Shown piece by piece: positions 6,801 to 13,545 of a stretch of DNA of 64,000 bases (positions within the stretch are counted from its first letter, which is position 1; every line of letters starts with the position of its first letter). Under the pieces are notes generated by a model. It ran no database searches. It was not told the DNA's origin and saw only the letters and a program-made list of their open reading frames with translations. The translations under genes were made by a program, and so were the position numbers. The DNA comes from a virus: positions 1-64,000 of the IMG/VR virus record IMGVR_UViG_3300027881_000012; one strand, given 5' to 3'.

Positions 6801-7039
6801 TAACCGCCTTTTAAAATCTTCTTGCCATGCTTCATTAACAGCTTGCCGAGATCGATAGCCTGGCCGGCGTTCAAACCAAACCATTTAACCTCTTTTCCAA
6901 AATTAACTATGACCTTGCCCTGGCTGCGATAGATCCCTATTTGTATCTCGCCTTGATCGTGCGGGCTTATTTGGCCCTCCGGAAATTTACCGGTGGCGCC
7001 TAAAAAATCCTCGAGGGTGGCTTTCTTTTTAGTCGACAA
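6800..7039 (-). CDS. Hypothetical phage protein (TTG start)
   Basis: The frame contains no ATG. A TTG at 7039 preceded by AAGGA is the best start (STKKKATLEDFLGATG...), giving about 79 residues; another TTG at 7066 is possible. The protein has alternating strands (EIQIGIYRSQGKVIVNFG) and a C-terminal helix rich in Lys. No family recognised. Coupled with both neighbours by overlap. Confidence 0.55.
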   Translation of the reverse strand: MSTKKKATLEDFLGATGKFPEGQISPHDQGEIQIGIYRSQGKVIVNFGKEVKWFGLNAGQAIDLGKLLMKHGKKILKGG

Positions 7040-7478
7040 GTTCAAATCCTTTGTATTGAGCCTCAAATTTTTTCAATCTCAATTTACCTTTGGTGGATCC
7101 GAAACTCTTACGCCAGTTTTCGCATGATCCACAAAGAATTAAAGCCGATTGCGTTTTCTCGGCCTCGGCGTGAGGCGCGTATTTCACAAAATAATAGCCG
7201 GCGCCTTTGCACTCGTCGCACTGTTCATTAACCGCTTTCGGCTTTGCATCCGGATTGTCGACAAAATAAAGTTTGATGAATTCCTTTAATTTAAACAGCA
7301 TATTATAGGGCCGCCGGCCGAGCTCAACTTTCATTATATCCAAAACGGCCGCCAGTGTTTGCAATTCCAGTTTTTCAACGTGCCAAAACCAGCTATCGAC
7401 CGTCGCATATTGGGGCTTTTCTATGCCGGTCGACTCGTAAAACTCATCCATCAAGAGTCGATATTCTTTAATTTCCAC
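7029..7478 (-). CDS. Putative replication-accessory protein with zinc finger
   Basis: 149 residues. The N-terminal 75 are helical (WFWHVEKLELQTLAAVLDIM) and resemble helicase-loader or DnaD-like adaptors. The C-terminal half has a four-Cys finger, CDECKGAGYY...CGSC. It overlaps the end of the lambda-O-like replication gene by 28 bases, which is where lambda-type phages encode a helicase loader (P-like). The loader role is inferred from position; no AAA motif is present. Confidence 0.5.
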   Translation of the reverse strand: MEIKEYRLLMDEFYESTGIEKPQYATVDSWFWHVEKLELQTLAAVLDIMKVELGRRPYNMLFKLKEFIKLYFVDNPDAKPKAVNEQCDECKGAGYYFVKYAPHAEAEKTQSALILCGSCENWRKSFGSTKGKLRLKKFEAQYKGFELVD

Positions 7479-8350
7479 TGCTTAAATTCCTCCGCGTCTA
7501 TGTTGTTATCCAGGCAATATGTTAAGGCCGCTTGCTGGCCGCTATCTCTCAGGATCCCCGCCGCGATCGTAAACTTGCGCTCTTTAATCCGCTGCTTTTC
7601 AGATGTTACAAGTTTTTTGCTGCGCCTGGCCTCTTGTAAATATCCCTCAAATTTAGTCGGCCGAAATAAAGTGCCTGGCCTCAGATATGCGATCATCTTA
7701 GGATCGCCTAACCATTGATCGGTTTTGATTGTGATAACGTCTTTAATATCTTGCTCGGTGTATCCGGATTTAAACCGCGCTCGGATCGCCGCCCTGGTTT
7801 CCTTTGCCGTATGGTCAAATTTAGATCCGGTCATAGCATTTAGAAATTCAATGATTCGTTCATAAGGTGGGGGAGCTGGCGCCGGTTTTTTTTCGGCGCC
7901 CTTACTTTCTTTTATACTTTCTTTCTTATTTTCTTTTATAAAGGTGCGATTTACTCCTGGGCCAACTGGTGTGGCCCCTGGGCCAACTGGTTTGGCCTGT
8001 CGATCACGGTTTGGCTCCTGGGCCAATGGTTTCCATTTTTTATAATACTTATTAAATCGGTATGTTTTAACCTGTTGATTGGCTCCCAGGCTAACACTTA
8101 TTACATTTCTTTTTATCAGCTTAGATCTTGCTTTTCCTATGTGCCATGATGGTAGTTCGGTCAAGGCCATCAGCTCGCCGGTTTCAATTTTAGCTGACTT
8201 CCGACCATAAACACCATACGTTAATCTTAAAATCGCTGTTATTAATCGGCTCTCTGCATTGGTGAATTTTGTCTTGCAAAGCGCCTCCAAAATCTCGTTT
8301 GCTATCCTGGTATAACCATCCTCGAGCTGTGGGGCGCCTTTATCCGGCAT
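7451..8350 (-). CDS. Phage replication initiation protein (lambda O-like)
   Basis: 299 residues. Residues 8-105 look like the Phage_rep_O winged-helix origin-binding domain (DGYTRIANEILEAL, LRLTYGVYGRKS, IGKARSKLIKRNVI). A Pro/Gly/Lys linker follows (110-160). Residues 163-240 match the conserved phage C-terminal domain (PF09524: IIEFLNAMTGSKF...ITIKTDQWLGDPKM). It should bind the origin and recruit the host helicase. Tandem repeats encoding the linker resemble iterons, as in lambda ori inside O. GGAG precedes the ATG, and a structured RNA lies directly upstream. Confidence 0.85.
   Translation of the reverse strand: MPDKGAPQLEDGYTRIANEILEALCKTKFTNAESRLITAILRLTYGVYGRKSAKIETGELMALTELPSWHIGKARSKLIKRNVISVSLGANQQVKTYRFNKYYKKWKPLAQEPNRDRQAKPVGPGATPVGPGVNRTFIKENKKESIKESKGAEKKPAPAPPPYERIIEFLNAMTGSKFDHTAKETRAAIRARFKSGYTEQDIKDVITIKTDQWLGDPKMIAYLRPGTLFRPTKFEGYLQEARRSKKLVTSEKQRIKERKFTIAAGILRDSGQQAALTYCLDNNIDAEEFKQWKLKNIDS
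7905..8034. repeat. Tandem palindromic repeats with flanking AT-rich tract (candidate origin)
   Basis: Two directly abutting 21-base repeats at 7956-7976 and 7977-7997 share CCTGGGCCAACTGG and differ at two positions; a partial third copy lies at 8017-8034. Each holds an inverted repeat (GGCCAA...TTGGCC in the second). The 50 bases to the left (7901-7953) are AT-rich and strand-biased (CTTTC/TTTTA). The repeats encode the replication-protein linker PVGPG-x-x. The layout matches lambda ori, but a purely coding origin of the repeat is possible. Confidence 0.5.
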
Positions 8351-8370
8351 CTGTTTTGATCTCCGCCAAT

Positions 8371-8442
8371 AAAAAAGCCTGGTAGTTTTCCGCCGGTCTG
8401 TAAAACCGCTATGGCCTCACAACCATAGAAACTACCAGGCCC
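8371..8442 (-). ncRNA. c4: C4-antisense-like three-way-junction RNA
   Basis: Read on the minus strand, a perfect 12-bp outer stem (GCCTGGTAGTTT with AAACTACCAGGC) encloses two hairpins: CTATGG-TTGTGAGG-CCATAG and CGGT-TTTACAG-ACCG. The outer stem is followed directly by TTTTTT, so it can also end transcription. This two-hairpin junction and sequences such as GCGGTTTTACAGACCGGCGG resemble the C4 antisense RNA of phages P1/P7 (Rfam RF01695), which blocks translation of the antirepressor. Here it sits between the XRE repressor gene and the replication gene, so it may act on, or attenuate into, that transcript. The target is not identified. Confidence 0.6.
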
Positions 8443-8459
8443 GTAATAATGTAGCCTCC

Positions 8460-8684
8460 TTACAGAGTTGCGGATTCTTCTATATTAAATAGCTCGCCCC
8501 TGGGCATTTTAAGTGCCTTTGCTATCTTTTTTTCTTCCTCGTCGGTCGGCCGCATCCGGCCGCGTTTAATATTTGAGATTGTACCCTCCGCTATGCCGGC
8601 CAGTTTGGCTAAACCGCCTTGCTCGAGTCCATTGTCGCGCAGCGCCTTTTCCATAGCCCAATTATGATACTTTTCGATTTTCAT
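8460..8684 (-). CDS. XRE-family repressor
   Basis: 74 residues, essentially one Cro/CI-type helix-turn-helix (LEQGGLAKLAGIAEGTISNI, then KRGRMRPTDEEEKKIAKALK) with the PRGELF end typical of such regulators. GGAGGG lies before the ATG. It is transcribed away from the divergent promoter region at 8.7-8.8 kb and probably controls both promoters. It lacks a CI-type oligomerisation or cleavage domain, so it could be Cro-like rather than a lysogeny repressor. Confidence 0.8.
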   Translation of the reverse strand: MKIEKYHNWAMEKALRDNGLEQGGLAKLAGIAEGTISNIKRGRMRPTDEEEKKIAKALKMPRGELFNIEESATL

Positions 8685-8713
8685 TTATCCCTCCGATTTT
8701 GGGTGTAATCTAT

Positions 8714-8742
8714 TTCTTAAAAGGATAGGAAAACTTTGTCAA
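8714..8742 (-). promoter_or_regulatory. Candidate promoter for repressor and leftward genes
   Basis: On the minus strand TTGACA (8742-8737) is followed, 17 bases on, by TAAGAA (8719-8714), a weak -10. It points at the XRE repressor gene. Its -35 lies back to back with the -35 of the rightward promoter (TGTCAAT...ATTGACA), so binding at one would affect the other. Confidence 0.5.
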
Positions 8743-8757
8743 TAACAAAAAAAGGAA

Positions 8758-8787
8758 TTGACATAGTTTTTTTTAGTAGTGTATAAT
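8758..8787 (+). promoter_or_regulatory. Strong sigma70-type rightward promoter
   Basis: TTGACA (8758-8763), an 18-base AT-rich spacer and TATAAT (8782-8787): both hexamers match consensus perfectly. It faces the early plus-strand genes starting at 8894. A second TATAAT at 8841-8846 has no matching -35. The leader 8790-8893 contains no gene. Confidence 0.8.
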
Positions 8788-8893
8788 TGAAGTACGTCAA
8801 AGTGGGATAAAAAAGCTAAAGTTAAGCACAAAGCGGCCGATATAATGAATACCAGCTATTATCATATAACAACATAAAAAGAGAGGTAGCTTA

Positions 8894-9076
8894 ATGAAAA
8901 CAAGAATAAAAATGATCGAGGCAAAACACATGAACCAGGGCCAAGAAAAAACCATAAATGATGAGATCTGTATTCTCGAGGCCAGCCCGAATGTAGAAAT
9001 AAAATCGGTTAAAACACACTTTCTGCCTGGCTGTGGCTATTCGGCAATAATCACTTACACCATAAAGGATGAGTAA
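8894..9076 (+). CDS. Small protein, Cse60-like
   Basis: 60 residues. A start strand, then EKTINDEICILEASPNVEIK and YSAIITYTIKDE recall the small Cse60 family (beta-alpha-beta-beta proteins that also occur in phages), from memory only. First gene after the strong rightward promoter; GAGAGG ribosome site. Role unknown. Confidence 0.55.
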   Translation: MKTRIKMIEAKHMNQGQEKTINDEICILEASPNVEIKSVKTHFLPGCGYSAIITYTIKDE

Positions 9077-9090
9077 AAAGGAGCTTAAAT

Positions 9091-9546
9091 ATGAATTCGA
9101 TCACTTTAACTTTAGCGCAGGCCGTAACCATGTATGAGGATCATTTCAAAATCGAAATGAACCCCGAGCTGCCCTACCAGGACGCCGCTAAAATGGTTCT
9201 GGATGAAGTCGGCCAGGCCGAATTTTCAAGACGCCTATCCTATTTAACCGATACTGGAAACTGGATAAAAGACGATCCAGGCCGCAGAGCAAAACGCGCA
9301 CAAAAAACAAATCTGGAAACAACACGCGGAAACGCGCCGGAGTGCCCGAAATGCGGAAACTGGAACGCCATGCTTGATGGGGCTCTCGCCCAGGATAATT
9401 ACCGCCGCTTTTTTCAATGCCGCGATTGTGACCATAAGGTTTTCAAGGATAGCGCCATTATTATTCTGAAAGAGGCCGATGAGCCAGGCATGGGCGCTGA
9501 TACTACCTACCATGAGGTCAAGCGAATTGATGGGGAAAAATTCTAA
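9091..9546 (+). CDS. Zinc-ribbon protein
   Basis: 151 residues. Residues 1-75 are helical and charged; CPKC (85-88) and CRDC (110-113) with FFQC form a zinc ribbon of the transposase/transcription-factor type; the C-terminus is acidic. Strong AAAAGGAG site. DNA or RNA-polymerase binding is plausible, since it lies early in the rightward operon. No named family recognised. Confidence 0.65.
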   Translation: MNSITLTLAQAVTMYEDHFKIEMNPELPYQDAAKMVLDEVGQAEFSRRLSYLTDTGNWIKDDPGRRAKRAQKTNLETTRGNAPECPKCGNWNAMLDGALAQDNYRRFFQCRDCDHKVFKDSAIIILKEADEPGMGADTTYHEVKRIDGEKF

Positions 9547-9704
9547 TGACATACCGATTCAGAATGGAGCATTATCTAACCTTTAAACGCGCAACTATCA
9601 CCGTCAAATGCTCGGATCCGGCCGTAGTTATCGCCCGCCTGGCCCGAGCCGGCTGGATTGTGCAAATTCATTATGAGGTAGCGATTTATGACATTCAAAG
9701 TTAA
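9546..9704 (+). CDS. 52-residue hypothetical protein
   Basis: MTYRFRMEHYLTFKRATITV, then a DPAVVIARLARAGWIVQIHY helix-strand unit. It begins in a TAATG overlap with the previous stop and overlaps the next gene by 17 bases, supporting coupled translation. Too short for a standard ORF cut-off. No family recognised. Confidence 0.55.
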   Translation: MTYRFRMEHYLTFKRATITVKCSDPAVVIARLARAGWIVQIHYEVAIYDIQS

Positions 9705-9927
9705 ACAGGTACTTGTTTTAGTGGCAATGGTCGGCATGATGATCTTGGGCTTTTCTATTGGCCAGGAAAGGGCCCGCCAGGCCTGCATCGATGCTGTGGC
9801 TGAAAACTGCGAGTATATTTGTGGTGTTGGCTCCGATTTTTATTATCCGGATCAAGAGGCTCGAGAGTCGGATCCGGATTCAGAGCCGGTCAATGATACC
9901 GCGATCGCATTTAATCAAGGGTGGTAA
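9688..9927 (+). CDS. Small membrane or secreted protein
   Basis: 79 residues with a basic start (MTFKVK) and one hydrophobic segment, residues 7-24 (VLVLVAMVGMMILGFSIG), then a periplasm-type acidic domain with three Cys (ACIDAVAENCEYICG). It could be a signal anchor or an uncleaved signal. The acidic C-terminus would be outside the inner membrane. No family recognised. Confidence 0.6.
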   Translation: MTFKVKQVLVLVAMVGMMILGFSIGQERARQACIDAVAENCEYICGVGSDFYYPDQEARESDPDSEPVNDTAIAFNQGW

Positions 9928-9929
9928 AC

Positions 9930-10088
9930 ATGAGAATTTTCGTTATGGAATTAACCCAGGGCAAATGCCGGTCAAAGGTCGATGATAAGATGATCGAGTC
10001 TTTAAAGGGCCATCTTACGGCCGATGAATTGGTATTGCTCCAAATGGTAGCCTCGGAGAATAAAAATGATAGATTGGATGAAACTTAA
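9930..10088 (+). CDS. 52-residue hypothetical protein
   Basis: MRIFVMELTQGKCRSKVDDK, then a helical LTADELVLLQMVASENKNDR end. Starts 3 bases after the previous stop and overlaps the DUF6874-like gene by 23 bases. Absent from length-filtered gene lists but fits the packing of the operon. Confidence 0.5.
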   Translation: MRIFVMELTQGKCRSKVDDKMIESLKGHLTADELVLLQMVASENKNDRLDET

Positions 10089-10344
10089 AGACGATGAAGT
10101 GGTGGCAATTAACCACATAGCAAAAAAGGCCTGCCAGATGATGGCGGTCATGGACTTTGATTTTATGAAATTGGAAATGGACTTGCAGGCCGCGCACTTA
10201 GCCGTCGGCCTGGATCTTGACCAGCTGTATTACGGCGATAACGGCGACTTTAACCACGACGTAGCCGGCATTGTGGCCAATATTGACCGGACCACTGGCG
10301 AAATGAGAAACAGCTTTTTGCCGCGCTGCGCCACCAAACAATAA
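10066..10344 (+). CDS. DUF6874-like phage protein
   Basis: 92 residues. KACQMMAVMDFDFMKLEMDL, AAHLAVGLDLDQLYYGD, FNHDVAGIVANIDRTTGEM and the PRCA end match my memory of the phage DUF6874 family, which is small, alpha-helical and of unknown function. GGAG precedes the ATG. Lies in the rightward early operon. Confidence 0.65.
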   Translation: MIDWMKLKDDEVVAINHIAKKACQMMAVMDFDFMKLEMDLQAAHLAVGLDLDQLYYGDNGDFNHDVAGIVANIDRTTGEMRNSFLPRCATKQ

Positions 10345-10353
10345 AGGGGGCTT

Positions 10354-10569
10354 ATGGGTTTTGTAATCGCTACCGCCGCCTGTATAGGCTGCAATAAATT
10401 CTTTACTTTCAATCCTCATAAGGTGCCGTCGGTCCGGATCCAGGGCCGGCGCGAGCCGGTATGCCGCGCTTGCATCGAGGCCGCAAATCCGGAGCGCATC
10501 AAAAACGGTCTGGATCCGGTCAAGATCTTACCAGGCGCCTATGAATCGTTTGACGAATACGAATTATAG
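10354..10569 (+). CDS. Conserved small zinc-binding phage protein
   Basis: 71 residues with C10xxC13 and C37xxC40 (ACIGCNKFFTFNPHKVPSVR, EPVCRACIEAANPERIKNGL). This is a common, unnamed phage protein with a single zinc site. The end DPVKILPGAYESFDEYEL is also typical. AAAGGGGG ribosome site. Role unknown. Confidence 0.7.
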   Translation: MGFVIATAACIGCNKFFTFNPHKVPSVRIQGRREPVCRACIEAANPERIKNGLDPVKILPGAYESFDEYEL

Positions 10570-10585
10570 AAAGGGGGGATATGAT

Positions 10586-10669
10586 ATGAACCTTTTTGAT
10601 TTAATTTTCAACATGAAAACCTTAATGGTCCTTGCTGTTGTTCTAATCGTTCTAAAAATTGTTTTCTAA
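10586..10669 (+). CDS. 27-residue membrane peptide
   Basis: MNLFDLIFNMKTLMVLAVVL followed by IVLKIVF: almost entirely one membrane helix. AGGGGGGAT lies six bases before the ATG and a GGGGGCTC site for the next gene follows its stop. Probably a real micro-protein; function unknown. Confidence 0.5.
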   Translation: MNLFDLIFNMKTLMVLAVVLIVLKIVF

Positions 10670-10678
10670 GGGGGCTCG

Positions 10679-10882
10679 ATGATTACTAAAAAATGTGATT
10701 GCGGGGCCGATATTGCCTTTGTGCAAATGGCCTCCGGAAAGAAAATGCCGATCGATGAAAAGGCCGAGCAGATGGTTTGGATTGACCAGGAACACGCCGG
10801 CCACATGATGAAAGTTTACCGGCCTCATTGGGGTACTTGCCCACTGGCCAAACAGTTCAAAAAGAAAAAGAAAGGAGATTAA
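10679..10882 (+). CDS. Small zinc-binding phage protein
   Basis: 67 residues: CDCGADIAFVQMASGKKMPID, then HAGH...YRPHWGTCPL and a poly-Lys tail (KKKKKGD). The CxC...H/C arrangement with GKKMPID is a familiar phage zinc-ribbon type. It directly precedes the annealing-protein gene. Role unknown. Confidence 0.65.
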   Translation: MITKKCDCGADIAFVQMASGKKMPIDEKAEQMVWIDQEHAGHMMKVYRPHWGTCPLAKQFKKKKKGD

Positions 10883-10887
10883 GACCG

Positions 10888-11973
10888 ATGGTTGATCCAA
10901 AAAAACAATTAGCAGACGCGCTGGCGAAAGCCAAAAAGGATAAATGCAATATCCTTACGCCGGCGATTACAACCGGCGGGATAACTAAGCTCCATGCAGT
11001 TACGACCGAGCAAATAGAGCTCTCGCCCAATCCTAAAGACGGCGACGTTTACCCGCATGATAAAACCAAAATGATCGTTGCCAACAAGGGCCTTGAAAAG
11101 CTGGCCCTGCTGGCCAATATCCAAATGAACAAATCGATTAGGACCGATCCACAAAACGACCGCCAGTATATCAGCTACCAGGCCGGCGGTTTTTTATGGA
11201 AAGCGGACGCCTCGGCCGTTATGTGCATCAAATCTTATGCTATGGATTTTGAAGTGATCGAGGAAGAAGTTTTAGAAATGTACCAGGACCGCATGAAAAA
11301 ATATGTCAAGGACAAGGCCGCTAATCAGTGGCCGAATAATCTTGACGATCGCCAGCGTAGCGAGTGGATCCACGATAAGGCTAAAAAGGAAGTCCGCCGG
11401 CGCCGCAAATTTAAAGAACAACTTTGCGAGTCCGGCGCCCAGGCCAGGGTCAAGCGCGAGCTGTTAGGCCTTAAAGGCTGGTACTCGGCCGATGAATTGA
11501 AAAAGCCCTTTGTGGTGGTCCGCGTTACCCTAAAACCGGATTATGACGATCCGGAAATTAAAAGGCTTATGTTTGAGCGGGCCATGAGCGCCCAGGGTCA
11601 AATATTCGGTACGGCGCCTGGTTCAGCTATCACCCACCAGCCGGCGCCGCAAATTAGCCATGAACAGCCACCAATCGAACCGGCCGCTATTCCTAATGGG
11701 GATCTGGACGAGGATATACCGGACGCCGATTACGAGGACGCCGCCACCGAGGCCGCCGGCGAAAATGGCGCTCCGGATCCGGCCGAGGTTGCCCGCGCTG
11801 ATTTTGACGGCGCTCACACTTCAAGCAAGCTCGAGATCTTAAATAAACTCATCAAACAAAAGGCGTATGACAAAAAGCAGCTGAAAAGGCCTATGGAAAA
11901 CTGGACCGATAAGCAGCTGGTATCTTTTTATGATGCCCTGGTCGATATGCCCGATGATGATATTCCATTCTAA
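10888..11973 (+). CDS. Putative single-strand annealing protein with SSB-like tail
   Basis: 361 residues from the ATG at 10888 (AAAGGAG upstream; the frame opens earlier inside the previous gene). The core has DKTKMIVANKGLEKLALLAN, and RRRKFKEQLCESGAQARVKR followed by ELLGLKGWYSADELKKPFVV, which resembles RecT/ERF-type annealing proteins around their conserved helix. Ala/Pro/Glu linkers follow, and the protein ends DMPDDDIPF, nearly identical to the SSB tip that binds replication and repair enzymes. Encoded with SbcD/SbcC and a VRR-NUC nuclease, so a recombination role is likely. Family placement is tentative; the tail is plain to see. Confidence 0.65.
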   Translation: MVDPKKQLADALAKAKKDKCNILTPAITTGGITKLHAVTTEQIELSPNPKDGDVYPHDKTKMIVANKGLEKLALLANIQMNKSIRTDPQNDRQYISYQAGGFLWKADASAVMCIKSYAMDFEVIEEEVLEMYQDRMKKYVKDKAANQWPNNLDDRQRSEWIHDKAKKEVRRRRKFKEQLCESGAQARVKRELLGLKGWYSADELKKPFVVVRVTLKPDYDDPEIKRLMFERAMSAQGQIFGTAPGSAITHQPAPQISHEQPPIEPAAIPNGDLDEDIPDADYEDAATEAAGENGAPDPAEVARADFDGAHTSSKLEILNKLIKQKAYDKKQLKRPMENWTDKQLVSFYDALVDMPDDDIPF

Positions 11974-11986
11974 AGGAGTGTTTCAC

Positions 11987-12319
11987 ATGAAGCAGAAAGC
12001 TAGACCGGAATTTCCGCCGGACCGCATTAAGCGGATCCGCGCCTATTTCAAGGAAAACGCTGAAACATTCGCCAGGCGTTTTGAAGTTACCGGCAAAACG
12101 GTTGAGGCATGGGAACAAAACCGGCGCCAGGTCAAAGGGCCCGCCCTGGTGGTTTTCCGCCAGGTGGCCGAGGTAATGAAACATTATTGCCCTGTGTGCT
12201 CGCGCATCCTCTCAAAGGTCGGCCGCAAAAAGTATTGCCGCGTTTGTGAGGTAGGCGGTGGCCGCGTTCTCGAATTTAATAACGGTTATATTCCAAAAGT
12301 GACGAAAGGAAAGAGCTAA
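11987..12319 (+). CDS. HTH regulator with C-terminal zinc ribbon
   Basis: 110 residues from the ATG at 11987 (AAAGGAG). Residues 12-55 form an XRE-type helix-turn-helix (ETFARRFEVTGKTVEAWEQN, RRQVKGPALVVFRQV), as in MqsA/HigA-type proteins. CPVC...YCRVC (about 66-83) is a zinc ribbon. The order is reversed from MqsA, which has its zinc domain first. Its stop overlaps the SbcD start by 1 base. Probably a regulator of the recombination genes. Confidence 0.7.
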   Translation: MKQKARPEFPPDRIKRIRAYFKENAETFARRFEVTGKTVEAWEQNRRQVKGPALVVFRQVAEVMKHYCPVCSRILSKVGRKKYCRVCEVGGGRVLEFNNGYIPKVTKGKS

Positions 12320-13545
12320 TGAAAATCATTCATACCGCAGATTGGCACCTTGATGCCAACATAGTAGAGGCCGGCCGCTGCCTAAAGTTTTTGGTGAACG
12401 AGGCCTCGCGGATCCAGCCGGATCTTACGATCATAGCCGGCGATATGTTCAACTCGGCCGATGTGCGCCTGGATTCCCAGGCCGCCCGCCTGGCTATGGA
12501 TACAGTTTGGAAATTAAAAGAGTATTCCAGGTATGGCGTTATCATCTTAATCGGCACACCGTCGCATGACGGCCTGGCCGCCACTATCTTTGATGGGATC
12601 CCTAAAGTGATCGTCGCGGATAAACCTAACTCGATCATCTTTGATGTGCCCGACGTTGGATATGATAATTTTTTGGTTTCGGTCCTACCGCAGCCCACAA
12701 AGCAGTATCTTGAATCGGTACTCGAGGGGGATATTGAAGATTTAAACATGGCTATGGGCACGAAATTAACCGCGATCTGTACCGGTTTCGGCGCCTCGAG
12801 CGTTCAATATTCTGGCCCGCATATCTGCGTCGGGCACTTCTCGGTTAGTGGCGCCATGCTCTCGCCCACTCAACAAATGATCGGCTACGATATTGAGCTG
12901 TCCACATTTCAGCTAAAAATGGCTCGGCCTACTCTGTGGTGCCTGGGCCATATCCACCATGCCCAGGAAGTCGAACCAGGGATCCTTTATTCTGGATCTC
13001 TTTATCGCGTTGACTTTGGTGAACGCGCCTCGAGGCCTGGCTTTTGGGTCCATGAAATTATATCCGCCCAGGATCCAAAAGACGCCCTTAAATGGCTGCA
13101 TGATGTTCAATCGGTCTTTATGGAAACGCCGGCCAGTACCATGAACAAGGTCAAGCTCGATCGTTTAGACGCGGATCCGGATGCACCGATCAAGATTGAG
13201 GATAGCGAGATCGAGGATAAAATGCAGATCGAGGTCAAATGCTATGCCGATCAAATCGAGGTTTTAGATTTTCACATTATCAAGGATGATCTAATCGCCA
13301 GGGGAGCTAAAGAGGTCGACGTAATTGTGCAAAGGATCCCGCGCCCGAATATCCGCAGCGCCAAAATCCTGGCCGTTGAGGCCTTGCGCGATAAGCTAAT
13401 CGCCCGCGCCGAGCTCACCGATGATGAAGTGGCGCCAGGCGTATTGGAGAAAGCGGACCTGGTTGAAACGATGGAGTCCGAGGCGGTCCTGGCTATCATC
13501 AAAGGAAAATTTGCGAAAGGGGGATCTAAGAATGAAATTGATTGA
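12319..13545 (+). CDS. sbcD: SbcD-like nuclease (Mre11 family)
   Basis: 408 residues. Metallophosphoesterase motifs are in order: DWH (D8, H10), GD (41-42), GTPSHDG (79-85, in place of the usual GNHD/E), GH near 172 and GHIHH near 211. The N-terminal 270 residues are the nuclease; the rest would be the capping and SbcC-binding part. It should open hairpins and trim DNA ends together with SbcC, encoded next with a 14-base overlap. The altered third motif keeps the His and Asp but replaces the Asn that contacts metal in many relatives. Confidence 0.85.
   Translation: MKIIHTADWHLDANIVEAGRCLKFLVNEASRIQPDLTIIAGDMFNSADVRLDSQAARLAMDTVWKLKEYSRYGVIILIGTPSHDGLAATIFDGIPKVIVADKPNSIIFDVPDVGYDNFLVSVLPQPTKQYLESVLEGDIEDLNMAMGTKLTAICTGFGASSVQYSGPHICVGHFSVSGAMLSPTQQMIGYDIELSTFQLKMARPTLWCLGHIHHAQEVEPGILYSGSLYRVDFGERASRPGFWVHEIISAQDPKDALKWLHDVQSVFMETPASTMNKVKLDRLDADPDAPIKIEDSEIEDKMQIEVKCYADQIEVLDFHIIKDDLIARGAKEVDVIVQRIPRPNIRSAKILAVEALRDKLIARAELTDDEVAPGVLEKADLVETMESEAVLAIIKGKFAKGGSKNEID

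Noticed and set aside
8384-8432. The structured region read as a tRNA
   Set aside because: No anticodon arm, T-arm or CCA-like end; the fold is a two-hairpin junction closed by a 12-bp stem, unlike a cloverleaf.
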